From assembly GCA_041082245.1 (NCBI GenBank), contig JBDOIE010000080.1:51423-115422 (forward strand): DNA of 64,000 nt, read 5' to 3'. Source of the DNA: DAOTVY01 sp041082245. Its GTDB lineage: Bacteria; Chloroflexota; Chloroflexia; DTKN01. Shown here piece after piece: positions 23,362 through 34,000 of the stretch. The notes below the pieces were generated by a model that saw only the letters and a list, made by a program, of their open reading frames with translations, searched no databases and was not told the origin of the DNA. Every line of letters begins with the position of its first letter. Position 1 is the first letter of the stretch. The position numbers and the translations under genes are program-made.

Positions 23362-24027
23362 ATGGTCGATGTTGTGAGTGTGGTCAAGGTCTACAATACG
23401 GGCGGAGAGCCGGTGTGGGCATTACGGGGGGTCGATCTGCACGTCGCCGAGGGGGAATTCGTGGCCATTATGGGGCCGTCGGGTTCGGGGAAGAGCACGC
23501 TGCTCACCGTGATCGGCGCGATGAACCCGCCTACGGATGGCCGGGTGCTGATTGACGGGATCGACGTTTACGCACTTTCTCCGGAACGCCAGGCGGATCT
23601 TCGTTACGAGTACATCGGGTTCGTTTTCCAGCAACTCCAGCTGCTTCCGTACCTGACAGCGCTGGAAAACGTGCTCCTTCCGCTCACGCTGTCGCGGATC
23701 TCGAAGGCGGAAAAGCTCGCCCGTGCACGTGCGGCCATGGAGCGCGTGGGCCTCGATGGGAAGGTGAACCGTCTCCCTTACCAGCTTTCCGGGGGAGAAC
23801 AGGGGCGTGTCGCGGTAGCGCGGGCGATCGTGAACCAGCCCCCGTTGTTGCTGGCGGACGAGCCCACGGGCAACCTGGACCGGAACACCGGCGTGCAGGT
23901 ACTCGAGCTGCTCCGTTCCCTCAACCGCGCGGGGCAGACGATCGTGATGGTCACCCACGACCCCCAGGCTGCCGCTTACGCCGATCGCATCGTACACCTC
24001 GTGGACGGTCGCGTCGTATCCGCGTGA
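23362..24027 (+). CDS. ABC transporter ATP-binding protein, LolD/MacB type
   Basis: The 221-residue ATPase has Walker A GPSGSGKST, Q-loop FVFQQLQLLPYLTALENV, signature LSGGEQGRVAVARA, Walker B LLLADEPTGNLD and the switch TIVMVTHD. The signature reads GGEQGR rather than the more usual GGQQQR. It lies 10 bp after the FtsX-type permease and powers it. Confidence 0.95.
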   Translation: MVDVVSVVKVYNTGGEPVWALRGVDLHVAEGEFVAIMGPSGSGKSTLLTVIGAMNPPTDGRVLIDGIDVYALSPERQADLRYEYIGFVFQQLQLLPYLTALENVLLPLTLSRISKAEKLARARAAMERVGLDGKVNRLPYQLSGGEQGRVAVARAIVNQPPLLLADEPTGNLDRNTGVQVLELLRSLNRAGQTIVMVTHDPQAAAYADRIVHLVDGRVVSA

Positions 24028-24043
24028 TCCCCGTCTTGTGCGG

Positions 24044-24087
24044 GCTGCCCCGTGCTCCTTCGGGTTGCTGAGGGAGGACGGGGCAGC
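24044..24087 (+). terminator. Hairpin after the DUF2318-ABC operon
   Basis: A 10-bp stem GCTGCCCCGT (24044-24053) / ACGGGGCAGC (24078-24087) begins 17 bp after the stop codon of the ATPase gene. The loop is long (24 nt) and no clear T-run follows. Confidence 0.45.
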
Positions 24088-24189
24088 TCGTTTCCCGCGA
24101 GCCTCGCTGCGCAACTTGCAGCGACGCGCCACCCCCGTGCTTAACCCCCAGCGCCCCGACCTTCACCGAAACCCGGTACCCCTGTCCGT

Positions 24190-24218
24190 TTGACAGAAAG
24201 GGCAGGCCGTGATATACT
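24190..24218 (+). promoter_or_regulatory. Promoter for the MacA-like/MacB-like operon
   Basis: TTGACA (24190-24195), 17-nt spacer, TATACT (24213-24218). This is nearly consensus and lies 65 bp upstream of the start at 24283. Confidence 0.8.
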
Positions 24219-24282
24219 TCCGACGGTGAAAATTTAAGATTGTAAAGCAACTTCTCCGCAGGGTGTGCTCCGGAGGGATGCG

Positions 24283-25815
24283 ATGTCGTGGGTAGTCGTC
24301 GTGCCTTTGGCGGTTGCGTTTCTGAGCCTCGTGGGGCTGATCACCGGATGGAAACACCTGACGAGGGGATGGAAGCTGCTACTAGGCCTGTTCCTCGTGG
24401 CCGGCCTGGTGTTTGCCGGCATTTCCTGGGTGCGGGGGCGCCGTACGGTCGACCCGTTCGCAGGGGGCGAGATCTACACGGTCGCACGGGGCGATGTGGC
24501 CGAGGTCGTGGAAGCTACGGGGAACCTCTCTCCGCAGGAGCAGGCGACGCTCTCTTTTTCCGCCCAGGGAACTCTCGCGGAGCTCCTGGTGCGCACGGGG
24601 GATCGCGTGCAGGCAGGGCAGTCGCTCGCTCGCCTCGAACAGCGCGAACTGGAGCTGCAGGTAGCACAGGCGAAAGCGGCTCTGGAGGCGGCGCAGGCGA
24701 ACCTGGAGAAGGCGCTCGCCGGGAGCCGACCGGAGGACGTGCGTGTGGCACAGGCGTCGCTCGACCAGGCCCTGGCGAACCTGGAAGAGCTCTCCGTCAC
24801 CCTAGCCGCCTCCGTGGAGCAGGCACGTCTGAGCTGGATCCAGTCCGCGAATGCCCTGCGCGATGCCCAGGCGAACTATGAGAATATCTACTGGCAGAAC
24901 CGCGAGCTGGAGGATCGCCTGGAAAAGATCGGGGAGGAGCTGCCGGATGCGAACCGGGATGCGGAAGCGCAGGCCTGGCGGGCGGTCGAGAATGCCCAGG
25001 CGGCCATGGAGCAGGCCCGGCTCTCCTACGAACAGGCGCTGCAGCGCCAGCAGACCTCGCTGCGCAGCGCACAGGGCCAGGTCGATTCCGCGCGGGCGAA
25101 CCTGCAGCGACTGTTGAACGGAGCGACGACGGCAGAAATCGCGGCGCTGAAAGCGGCGGTCGCGCAGGCTCAGGCGAGCTACGAACTTGCGGTAGCGCAA
25201 CTCGAGAAGGCCACCCTGACAGCGCCTTTCTCGGGGGTAGTGGGTACCGTGCTCGTGCGGCAGTACGACCGGGTCGCGCCCGGGACGCCGGTGCTCGTGC
25301 TGCTGGACCCCTCCGCTTTCTTCATCGACGTCGAGGTGGACGAAGCGGACATCGGGCAGATCGTCCTTGGGCAGAAAGCAGAGGTGCGGCTGGATGCCCT
25401 TCCGGAGACGGTGTTTCCCGGGCGCGTGACGGAGATCGCGCTGTTCCCCACAACGGCGCAGGGCGTGATCACCTACCGCGTCCGCGTGCAGCTCGACCGC
25501 GTGGACGAGGGGGCGGTCCGGCCCGGAATGACGGCGAACGTACGCATCATCACGCGGCGGGCGAGCGGGGTGCTCGTGGTGCCGCGGCGGGCCGTGCGCC
25601 TCGAAGGAGGGGAGGCCACGGTGGAAAGAGTATCCCCTGACGGCCGGCTGGAGCGGGTGCCCGTGCAGCTCGGCGTGGGCGATTCGTTTCAGGTGGAGAT
25701 CGTTTCCGGCCTGAGCGAAGGCGACCGCATCTTTGTGCGTAGCGTAGTCCAGCGGAACCCGGTCCAGCAGATCCTCGAGAGCGGCGGCGAGCGCAGCCGG
25801 CCGACCCGGCCCTGA
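24283..25815 (+). CDS. HlyD/MacA-like membrane fusion (periplasmic adaptor) protein
   Basis: ATG 24283 follows CGGAGGG at 6 nt; product 510 residues. Two N-terminal hydrophobic segments (MSWVVVVPLAVAFLSLVGL and LLLGLFLVAGLVFAGISW) precede a biotinyl-lipoyl-like beta domain, a long Ala/Gln/Glu-rich coiled coil (about residues 110-300), the second lipoyl half and a beta-barrel (VEVDEADIGQIVLGQKAEVRLDA). A C-terminal domain follows. The coiled coil includes many AQA and LEKA repeats. It is the adaptor for the ATPase and permease encoded next, so the three form a tripartite-style exporter; the substrate cannot be deduced. Confidence 0.92.
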   Translation: MSWVVVVPLAVAFLSLVGLITGWKHLTRGWKLLLGLFLVAGLVFAGISWVRGRRTVDPFAGGEIYTVARGDVAEVVEATGNLSPQEQATLSFSAQGTLAELLVRTGDRVQAGQSLARLEQRELELQVAQAKAALEAAQANLEKALAGSRPEDVRVAQASLDQALANLEELSVTLAASVEQARLSWIQSANALRDAQANYENIYWQNRELEDRLEKIGEELPDANRDAEAQAWRAVENAQAAMEQARLSYEQALQRQQTSLRSAQGQVDSARANLQRLLNGATTAEIAALKAAVAQAQASYELAVAQLEKATLTAPFSGVVGTVLVRQYDRVAPGTPVLVLLDPSAFFIDVEVDEADIGQIVLGQKAEVRLDALPETVFPGRVTEIALFPTTAQGVITYRVRVQLDRVDEGAVRPGMTANVRIITRRASGVLVVPRRAVRLEGGEATVERVSPDGRLERVPVQLGVGDSFQVEIVSGLSEGDRIFVRSVVQRNPVQQILESGGERSRPTRP

Positions 25816-25826
25816 GGGAGGACGCC

Positions 25827-26564
25827 ATGTCCGAATCGCCCGTCATCCGTGTCGAGGGGATCACCAAGGTCTACCGGATGGGCAGCGTGGAGGTACACGC
25901 GCTGCGCGGCGTTTCCCTGGAAGTTTACCCGGGAGAGATGCTGGCCATCATGGGCCCGTCTGGCTCCGGCAAGTCGACGCTCATGAACGTGATCGGATGC
26001 CTGGACACCCCGACGAGCGGCAACTACTGGCTGGAAGGGCGCCGCGTGGACGGTCTGAGCGACAATGAACTGGCGGAGGTGCGCAACCGCAAGATCGGGT
26101 TCGTCTTCCAGACCTTCAACCTGCTCCCGCGCACCACCGCGTTGCAGAACGTGGAGCTGCCGCTCATCTACCGTGGGGTCGGTATGGTCGCCCGGCGCAA
26201 GCGGGCCATCGCTGCACTGGAAGCTGTGGGCCTGGGGGATCGTCTCCACCACCGGCCCAACGAGCTCTCGGGTGGGCAGCAGCAGCGGGTAGCCATTGCA
26301 CGCGCGCTGGTGAACGAGCCGGCCATCCTTCTGGCGGATGAGCCTACGGGAAACCTGGATAGCGTTTCCGGGGAAGAAATCGTGGCGATCTTCCAGCGGC
26401 TGAACCGTGAACGGGGGATCACCGTGATCTTTGTCACGCACGACCGCACGATCGCCGAGCACACGCGCCGTATTGTGCACCTGCACGACGGACGGATCGT
26501 ACGGGAGGAGGAGGTCGCAACCCCCCGGATCGCGCGTGTCGCAGCGCGGGAGGTCGAAGGATGA
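25827..26564 (+). CDS. MacB/LolD-type ABC transporter ATP-binding protein
   Basis: The 245-residue ATPase has Walker A GPSGSGKSTLMN, Q-loop GFVFQTFNLLPRTTALQNV, signature LSGGQQQRVAIARA, Walker B ILLADEPTGNLDS and VIFVTHD. It starts 11 bp after the adaptor gene (GAGGGAGGACGCC before ATG) and overlaps the permease start as ATGA. Confidence 0.96.
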   Translation: MSESPVIRVEGITKVYRMGSVEVHALRGVSLEVYPGEMLAIMGPSGSGKSTLMNVIGCLDTPTSGNYWLEGRRVDGLSDNELAEVRNRKIGFVFQTFNLLPRTTALQNVELPLIYRGVGMVARRKRAIAALEAVGLGDRLHHRPNELSGGQQQRVAIARALVNEPAILLADEPTGNLDSVSGEEIVAIFQRLNRERGITVIFVTHDRTIAEHTRRIVHLHDGRIVREEEVATPRIARVAAREVEG

Positions 26565-27787
26565 GCGTGCTGGAGAGCATCCGGATCGCCCTTCGGGCGC
26601 TGGCAGCAAACAAACTGCGTGCTGCGCTTACCATGCTGGGCATCATCATCGGGGTGGCCGCTGTGATCGCGTTGCTCTCGCTGGGACAGGGGGTGCAGGC
26701 CACGGTGCAGGAGCAGATCCAGGGGATCGGCTCGAACCTCCTGATCGTCTTTGCCGGAACTTTTGGCGGCGAGGAGCAACGGGTCCAGCCGCTTACCTAC
26801 CGGGATGCCCAGGCGCTGGCCGATCCGTGGAATGCCCCGAGCGTAGCCGCTGTGGCGCCCGTGATCCAGCGCGAGGCGCGCGTGAGCGCCGGCAAGCGCG
26901 ACGGACAGGCCACGGTGGTCGGCGTTACGCCCGAGTACGCCTTTGTCCGGAACGCGCGGGTCGTAGCCGGCCGGTTCATCCAGGAGGAGGATCTGGCGAC
27001 CCGCAGTCGGGTCTGCGTGCTGGGACAGAAGGTTCTGGAAACGCTCTTTCCGGACGTCGATGCGATCGGGCAGACGATCCACATCGGCACGGTGCCCTGC
27101 CGGGTCATCGGGGTCATGGAGCCGAAGGGGGCCGGTGGGTTCGGTGCGGATGCCGACCGCTATGTCTACGTCCCCCTGACCACGGCCGCGACCCGTTTGT
27201 TCGGCTTACGCACTGCAAGCGGCGATTTCCCGGTGACGCTGATCAACGTCGCCGCGCTCGGCCGGGAAGCTGTGGACCCGGCGATCGAAGAGGTCACCTG
27301 GATCCTGCGCGAGCAGCATCGCCTGACCTATCAGGACAACGACTTTACCATCGTGACCCAGCAGGACATCATCGAAGTGGCCGGCTCGATCATCAGCATT
27401 CTGACCATCTTCTTGGGGGCGATTGCGGGCATCTCGCTGCTCGTGGGCGGGATCGGGATTATGAACATCATGCTGGTCTCTGTGACCGAGCGTACCCGGG
27501 AGATCGGCATCCGCAAGGCGGTAGGAGCCAAGAAGCGCGATATCCTGTGGCAGTTTCTGATCGAGGCGATGGTCCTGAGCGTGCTGGGCGGGCTGGTGGG
27601 GATCGTGCTGGGAGCGCTTGCAGCAAACAGCGTCGCCCGGCTCTCCACGGAACTCCGCGCCATCCTCACGCCCGGGATCGTCCTGATGGCCACAGGGTTC
27701 TCCGCCGCGGTGGGGCTTTTCTTCGGCATCTACCCTGCGATGCGGGCGGCTTCCCTTCACCCGATCGACGCGCTGCGCTACGAGTAG
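26561..27787 (+). CDS. MacB-type ABC transporter permease
   Basis: The 408-residue protein starts within the stop of the ATPase gene (ATGA). N-terminal helix ALTMLGIIIGVAAVIALLSLG, a MacB periplasmic core domain (about residues 45-270), then three membrane segments and the coupling stretch VTERTRE-IGIRKAVGAKKRDI. This is the ABC3-type permease architecture. With the adaptor and ATPase it should form an exporter of a peptide, lipid or small molecule. Confidence 0.95.
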   Translation: MSVLESIRIALRALAANKLRAALTMLGIIIGVAAVIALLSLGQGVQATVQEQIQGIGSNLLIVFAGTFGGEEQRVQPLTYRDAQALADPWNAPSVAAVAPVIQREARVSAGKRDGQATVVGVTPEYAFVRNARVVAGRFIQEEDLATRSRVCVLGQKVLETLFPDVDAIGQTIHIGTVPCRVIGVMEPKGAGGFGADADRYVYVPLTTAATRLFGLRTASGDFPVTLINVAALGREAVDPAIEEVTWILREQHRLTYQDNDFTIVTQQDIIEVAGSIISILTIFLGAIAGISLLVGGIGIMNIMLVSVTERTREIGIRKAVGAKKRDILWQFLIEAMVLSVLGGLVGIVLGALAANSVARLSTELRAILTPGIVLMATGFSAAVGLFFGIYPAMRAASLHPIDALRYE

Positions 27788-27831
27788 TGGGGACAATTCT
27801 TCCGAAAGCCCCGGCTTGTGCGCCAGAGCAC

Positions 27832-27860
27832 TTGACATCCCTCTGGTCCTGTGCTATCCT
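27832..27860 (+). promoter_or_regulatory. Extended -10 promoter for the giant subtilase
   Basis: TTGACA (27832-27837), 17-nt spacer, TATCCT (27855-27860) with an extended TGC just upstream. It implies a leader of about 180 nt before the ATG at 28045; I see no known riboswitch in it. Confidence 0.75.
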
Positions 27861-28044
27861 TCCTCCTCGGGAGAGGCTACCTGTCCCGCGACCTGTCTTC
27901 CTACGTATTCCACAATTCCATGCCTCTACAGCGGCCTAGCCGGCCTGAACGGAATCCGGTCGGCTAACTCGTTGTACAGAAAGGGGGTGAGAACCGGAAC
28001 TCTAGCGCCTTGAGCAAAATCGCGGTAGCATCAAGGAGGTTGCC

Positions 28045-31000
28045 ATGAACTGGCGACGCCGATGGAGAATGTGGAGCGTGCCGGTCCTTCTCCTCCTTGT
28101 CCTCGCCGCACTTCCCATCGCACAGGCGCAACAACCCGAAGGCACCGACAAGATCGAACCCGCGCTGCTCGATCGCTTCGCAACCGAGGGCTCATCCGAT
28201 TTCATCGTCCGTTTTGTCGAGCAGGCGGACCTCTCCCCGGCAAAGGGGATGGACTGGAATGCGCGGGGCGAGTTCGTTTACCGCGCGCTGACCCAGGTGG
28301 CCGCGCGCTCCCAGGCCAGGGCGAAGCGGCTGCTCGAGCAGCAAGGCCTCTCCTACCACACCTTCATCGCCGGGAATGAGCTGTACGTCTGGAAAGGGAC
28401 CCGGGGCGCAGCCGAAACGCTGGCCGCGCTTCCGGAAGTTGCCTCGATCCGCGCTCCGCGCGTCTACCACATCGATCCCCCCGTAAAGGTTGAATCCACG
28501 CCCCCCACGAAGGCGCTCGACTGGGGCATCATCGATACCGGTGCGGACCAGTTCTGGAGCGCCTTCGGGATGCAGGGAGACGGGATCGTCGTCGCCAACA
28601 TCGACACCGGTGTACAGTGGGATCACCCCGCGCTCGACCAGGCCTACCGGTGTGCCTCGAACCCCACCGATCCTTCCTGCTGGTACGATCCCTCCAACAT
28701 CTGCGGGGGCACCGTGTGCGACAACGTCGGCCACGGCACACACACGATGGGCACGATGGTGGGCGACGACGACCCCTCGTTGCCATATCAAGTTGGCATG
28801 GCCCCGAACGCCCAGTGGATCGCCTGCAAGGGGTGCGAGTACAACTCGTGCTCCGAGTTTGCCCTGAACGCCTGCGCGGACTGGGTTCTCGCCCCGGGCG
28901 GTAACCCGGCGAACCGCCCGCACGTGGTAAACAACTCCTGGGGCGGGGGTAGCTGTGACCCCTGGTACCTGCCGAAGGTACAGGCGTGGCGTGCGGCCGG
29001 CATCTTCCCTGCCTTCTCGGCCGGAAACAACTACTCGTGCAACAGCCTGGGTAGTCCCGGGGACTACCAGGAGTCGTTCGCCAGCGCGGCGCACGATTCC
29101 TCGCGGATGATCGCCGACTTTTCCAGCCGAGGCCCCTCTTGCTACGGGCACGATCCGTACACGAAGCCGAACATCTCCGCCCCGGGCGTGAACGTCTGCT
29201 CCTCCGTGCCGACGAACGGCTGGAACTGCTATTACAGCGGCACCTCGATGGCCAGCCCGCACTCGGCGGGAGCGGTGGCGCTCCTCTGGTCGTGCAACCC
29301 GAGCCTGATCGGTCAGATCGACGAGACCTTCGAGATCCTGCAGGACAACGCGGATCCGCCGCCGCCGGGCGATTGCGGTGCGCCTCCGGACGGCGAGGGG
29401 AACTACACCTACGGCTACGGCTACCTGAACGTCTACAACGCTGGCCTGCTCTGGTGCGGAGAGACCGGCTACCTGCACGGACACGTGACGGACGCCAGCA
29501 CGAGTGCACCGCTTGAGGGAGCGCTGATCGTGGCCGAGCGGATGGGGGGCGGCGCGCCTACGGACTATACCGACCCGACCGGCTACTACAGCATGACCCT
29601 GATGGTCGGCACCTACACCGTCACCGCGAGCCTCTACGGCTACTTCCCGCAGACCGTCTACGGGGTCGAGGTGATCACCGACCAGGTGACCACCCAGGAC
29701 TTTGCCCTCACCCCGGCGCCTTCCTACGTGGTCTCGGGCACGGTCACCGATGCGCTCACCGGCTGGCCGCTCTACGCCCGGATCGACATCGACGGTTACC
29801 CCTACGGCCCGGTCTGGACGGACCCGGTGTCCGGCTTCTACGAGGTGACCCTCGCGGGCGGGCAGGCCTATACATTCCACGTCCAGGCCTGGGTCCAGGG
29901 ATACGTCCCGGAGAGCCGCGATATCGGTATGCTTACCGGGGACCGCACGGAGAACTTTGCCCTGAACGCGGACCTGGCCTCCTGCTCCGCGCCAGGATAC
30001 CAGCCGGTCTGCTTCTACTTCGAGGACTTTGAAGCGGACGATGGCGGGTTTACGGCCGTCGGTGTGACCTCCTGGGAGTGGGGCGTTCCCACAAGCGGCC
30101 CTGGACAAGCGCACTCGGGGAACAACGTCTGGGCGACCAACCTCGAGGGGAACTATGGCAACAACGAGGACGGCTATGCCCAGTCCCCGGACATCGACCT
30201 GAGCGCCCTGGCCGGCCAGGGGGTGCTCCTCTCCTGGTGGCAGTGGCTGCAGACCGAGTCCGGCTTTGACTACGCCAGCGTCGAAGTCAGCAACAACGGC
30301 GGCGCTTCCTGGACGCGCGTCTACGGCGAAGTGAGCGGCAACATCGACCCGGAGTGGACCCGCCATCAGGTCGTCCTCGACCCCTCGTATGCCGTGAGCA
30401 ACTTCCGCGTCCGCTTCCGGCTGCGCACCGACTTTTCTGTCGTCTTCCCCGGGTACTACGTGGACGACCTCTGCATCGTCCCGGCGCCGTCTCCGGTCAC
30501 CGCTTTCTCCGACAACTTTGAAGCCGGCTACACGAACTGGAGCATGACCGGGCTCTGGAACCCGGAGTCCGAGAGCGACACCTGCGGCGCGCAGGTGGCT
30601 CCTTTCCCCAGCCCCACGCACGACGCCTACTACGGCCTCGACGGAACCTGCACCTTCGACAACGGCATGGCGAACTCCGGCGAGCTGAGCATGGTTTCCG
30701 ATGTCGACCTGAGCTCGGCCGGTGGAGCCCTGCTGAGGTTCTGGAGCTACGAAGAGACGGAATGCGGCGGCGGCAACTGTGGCTTTGACCTGCGGTACGT
30801 AGACGTCTCGACGGACGGTGGTTCGAGCTGGGCGACGGTCTGGGGTTCGGGCGGTCCGGAGGGACAGTGGTATGCCACGTCGGTGGACCTCTCCGACTAT
30901 GTGGGCGGTCCACTGCGCGTGCGCTTCCGGTTCGACAGCGTGGATGCTCTGTTCAACGACTACTTCGGCTGGATGGTCGACAACGTCGAGATCGTAACGA

Positions 31001-34000
31001 CCACCGGAGCGGCGCTCATCCCGTGCCTGCCGCAGCCCGGCGGCCTGGTCGTGGGGAACGTGTACGATGAGAACACCGGCGATGCGCTTACGGGTGCGCG
31101 CGTGGCCAACGACAGCGGCCGGGCAGTCGTTGCCATGGCGACCGAGGATCCGGCGGTGGACGATGCTTTCTACGTCCTCTTCTCGCCCCCCGGTGACCAC
31201 GTCTTCACGGCCACGATGGCCGGTGGGTACGGCGCGGATGTGGTGCTGGTAACGGTCGTGCAGAGCGATACCGTGGGGCAGGACTTTTTCCTGCCGGCCG
31301 GCTGGCTCTTCACCGATCCGCCCTCCCTCGAGGTCAGCCTCGACATGGGCACCAGCACGACCGAGCTGCTGACGCTCTCCAACGAGGGGACGTTGCCGCT
31401 GGCGTTCGAGATCAAGGAGCTGGACCGCGGCTTCCAGCCGTCCGCCGTTTCCATCCCGCCCAGCGACGGCAACTTCCTGCGCGGGAACATGCCGCCCTCC
31501 ACGGCCCGTGCGCCTGTCTCGCCCTCGTACGTTCCTGGCGGTAGCGGGCTGCCGTTGCAGGGAGCTCCGGCGTTCGCTGTGGATATCTATCCGGGCGAGA
31601 ACCTGGTCCACTTCTACTCGGACAACCCGGGCTCCTGGACGGTCGTAGCGCCGCTGCCCGGTAACGCTTACTTTGCCGGCGACTTTATCGGGGGCGACTT
31701 TACGACGCTGTACGTCATCGACTACTACCTGCAGGAGCTGCACGCGGTCGACACGGCGACCGGCGCGGTGACCGTGATCGGGCCGGCCATCCCCTACGGC
31801 GGCGAGGCCTGGACCGGCATGACCGGGGCGCCCGATGGCACGATGTACGCCTCCTCCACCAACCTCAGCCGCTCCACGCTCTACACGGTCGACCTGAGCA
31901 CCGGCGCGACCACCGTGGTCGGCGAGATCACGAACGCCCCGTGCATCATCGACATCGCGATCAACGCCGCTGGGGAGATGTACGGCGTGGACATCTGCAG
32001 CGACGTCCTGGTGCGCATCGACCCGGAGACAGCCGCAGGCGAAGTCGTGGGCTCGCTTGGCTTTGATGCGAACTATGCCCAGGGGATGGACTTTGAAGAA
32101 GAGTCCAACGTCCTCTACCTCGCGGCCTTTAACAACGGGACCTTCCAGGGCGAGCTGCGGATCGCGGATACGGACACCGGGAACACGGTGCTCGTCGGAC
32201 CCTTCCCGGGCGGCGCCGAGGTCGACAGCCTCGGCTTCGCCACCGGCGGGGTGGCCGATGTGCCGTGGCTCTCCGAGAGCCCGGTCACGGGCACGATCCC
32301 TGCTGGCGAAAGCCAGGAGGTCCAGGTGACGTTCGACGCGAGCGTCGTGGGACAGCCGGGGACCTACATGGCCACGCTCAAGGTGGACAACGACACGCCC
32401 TACGCTGCCCCCAGGGTCCCGGTGACGATGACCGTGATCGCCCCGGCGACCTACGGGAAGCTCCAAGGTACGGTGACCGGCCTGGGATACTGCGATGTGA
32501 ACCCGGCCCCGCTGGAGGATGCCACCGTGCGCATCGAAGGGCAGCTGCAGACTTTCACCGTGACCACGGACGCCGATGGCTACTACCAGTGGTGGCTCGA
32601 TGAGGCGAACAGCCCGCTGACGGTGATCGCGAGCTTCCCGGGCTACCAGACCGGTGTGGTGACCGGGGTGATCATCGTGGGTCAGCAGACGACCACGGTC
32701 GACTTTGACCTGCGGTTGCTGGCCCCGTGCGCCTCCGCTTCGCCGCTGGCGATCTCCGCCGAGGTCGTCGCGGGCGAGTCGGTGACCGAGGAGCTAACGC
32801 TCGCGAACACGGGCCTCGTGGCCTACACCTTCGAGATCACCGAGACCTGCGCGGCCGGTGCACCGGGCTGCCCGCTGGTGCCGATGGTTGTGGGCGGACA
32901 GAGCCTCGATCTGCCGGCCCGCACGGTGCGGCCGGATGCGGGGGCGAAGGGTTCGCAGCGCGCAGGCCTCGAGCGTGAAGCACGCCGCGTGTCCGTCCCC
33001 GAGCGGATGGTGCCCCAGACGACGTACGATGTGCTCCTGGTCTCTCCTGACAGCACGATGGGCGACATCTCGGATCTGCTCGCTGCGCTGGCGCTCTGGC
33101 CGGACCTCAACGTGGTCGTCTGGAACAACTACCAGGGCAATCCGGGCCTCGGGGACCTCCTGCCGTACGACGTCGTGATCATCGGGAACGACTACACCTG
33201 GGAATCGGCCGGCCTGAACAAGACCATCATCGGGAATAACCTGGCCGACTATATCGATGCCGGCGGGAAGGTCATCGAGAGCCTCTATGTGCAGAGCTGC
33301 TTCGACCAGTGGGGCTTTGGCGGCCGCTATATGACGGACGGCTACAGCCCGTTCACCTGCGCGACGACGGACAACTGGAACCCCGACACGATGAGCATCC
33401 TCCAGCCCATGCACCCAGTCATGCAGGGGGTGACCAGCATCGGAGACTCCTGGGGCCATCAGAACCCCGGGCTGCGCGCGGGGGCGGAGCTGCTCGCCCG
33501 CTGGAGCGCCTCCACCTATAACGCCGTCGCGGTGAACGAGAACGTGGTCGCCCTGAACCAGCTGATCTTCCACAACGCCGCCTGGAGCGGGGACGTCCCG
33601 ATCCTCCTGCACAGCGCCATCACCTGGCTCGCGGCGGCGCGCACGGTCGACGTGCCCTGGGTGGCGGAGGAGCCTGAAGCGGGCAGCGTGGAGGCCGAGA
33701 GCACCTTCCCCGTGTCGGTGATCTTTACCGCGGATCCCGAGATGGAGCCCGGCGTCTACACGGCGACGCTGCTCGTGCGCACGAGCGATCCCGGCGCGGG
33801 CGAGATCCGCATCCCGGTGACGATGACCGTGATCCCGGCCGGCGCACACGATGCGGAATTCACCTGGGAGCCGATCACCCCGACCGTGGGCCAGGAGGTC
33901 ACGTTTACCGGGAGTGCTATGGGCACTCCGCCGATCGCCTTCGCATGGGCGTTTGGCGACGGTGAAACCGGTACGGGCGCCACGGTCACCCACATTTACG

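Noticed and set aside
28192..32466. Long open frame (about 1424 codons) on the minus strand opposite the subtilase
   Set aside because: It lies wholly antisense to a gene with a clear catalytic triad and domains; its Arg/His/Val-rich translation has no recognisable domain and is a by-product of GC-rich codon use.
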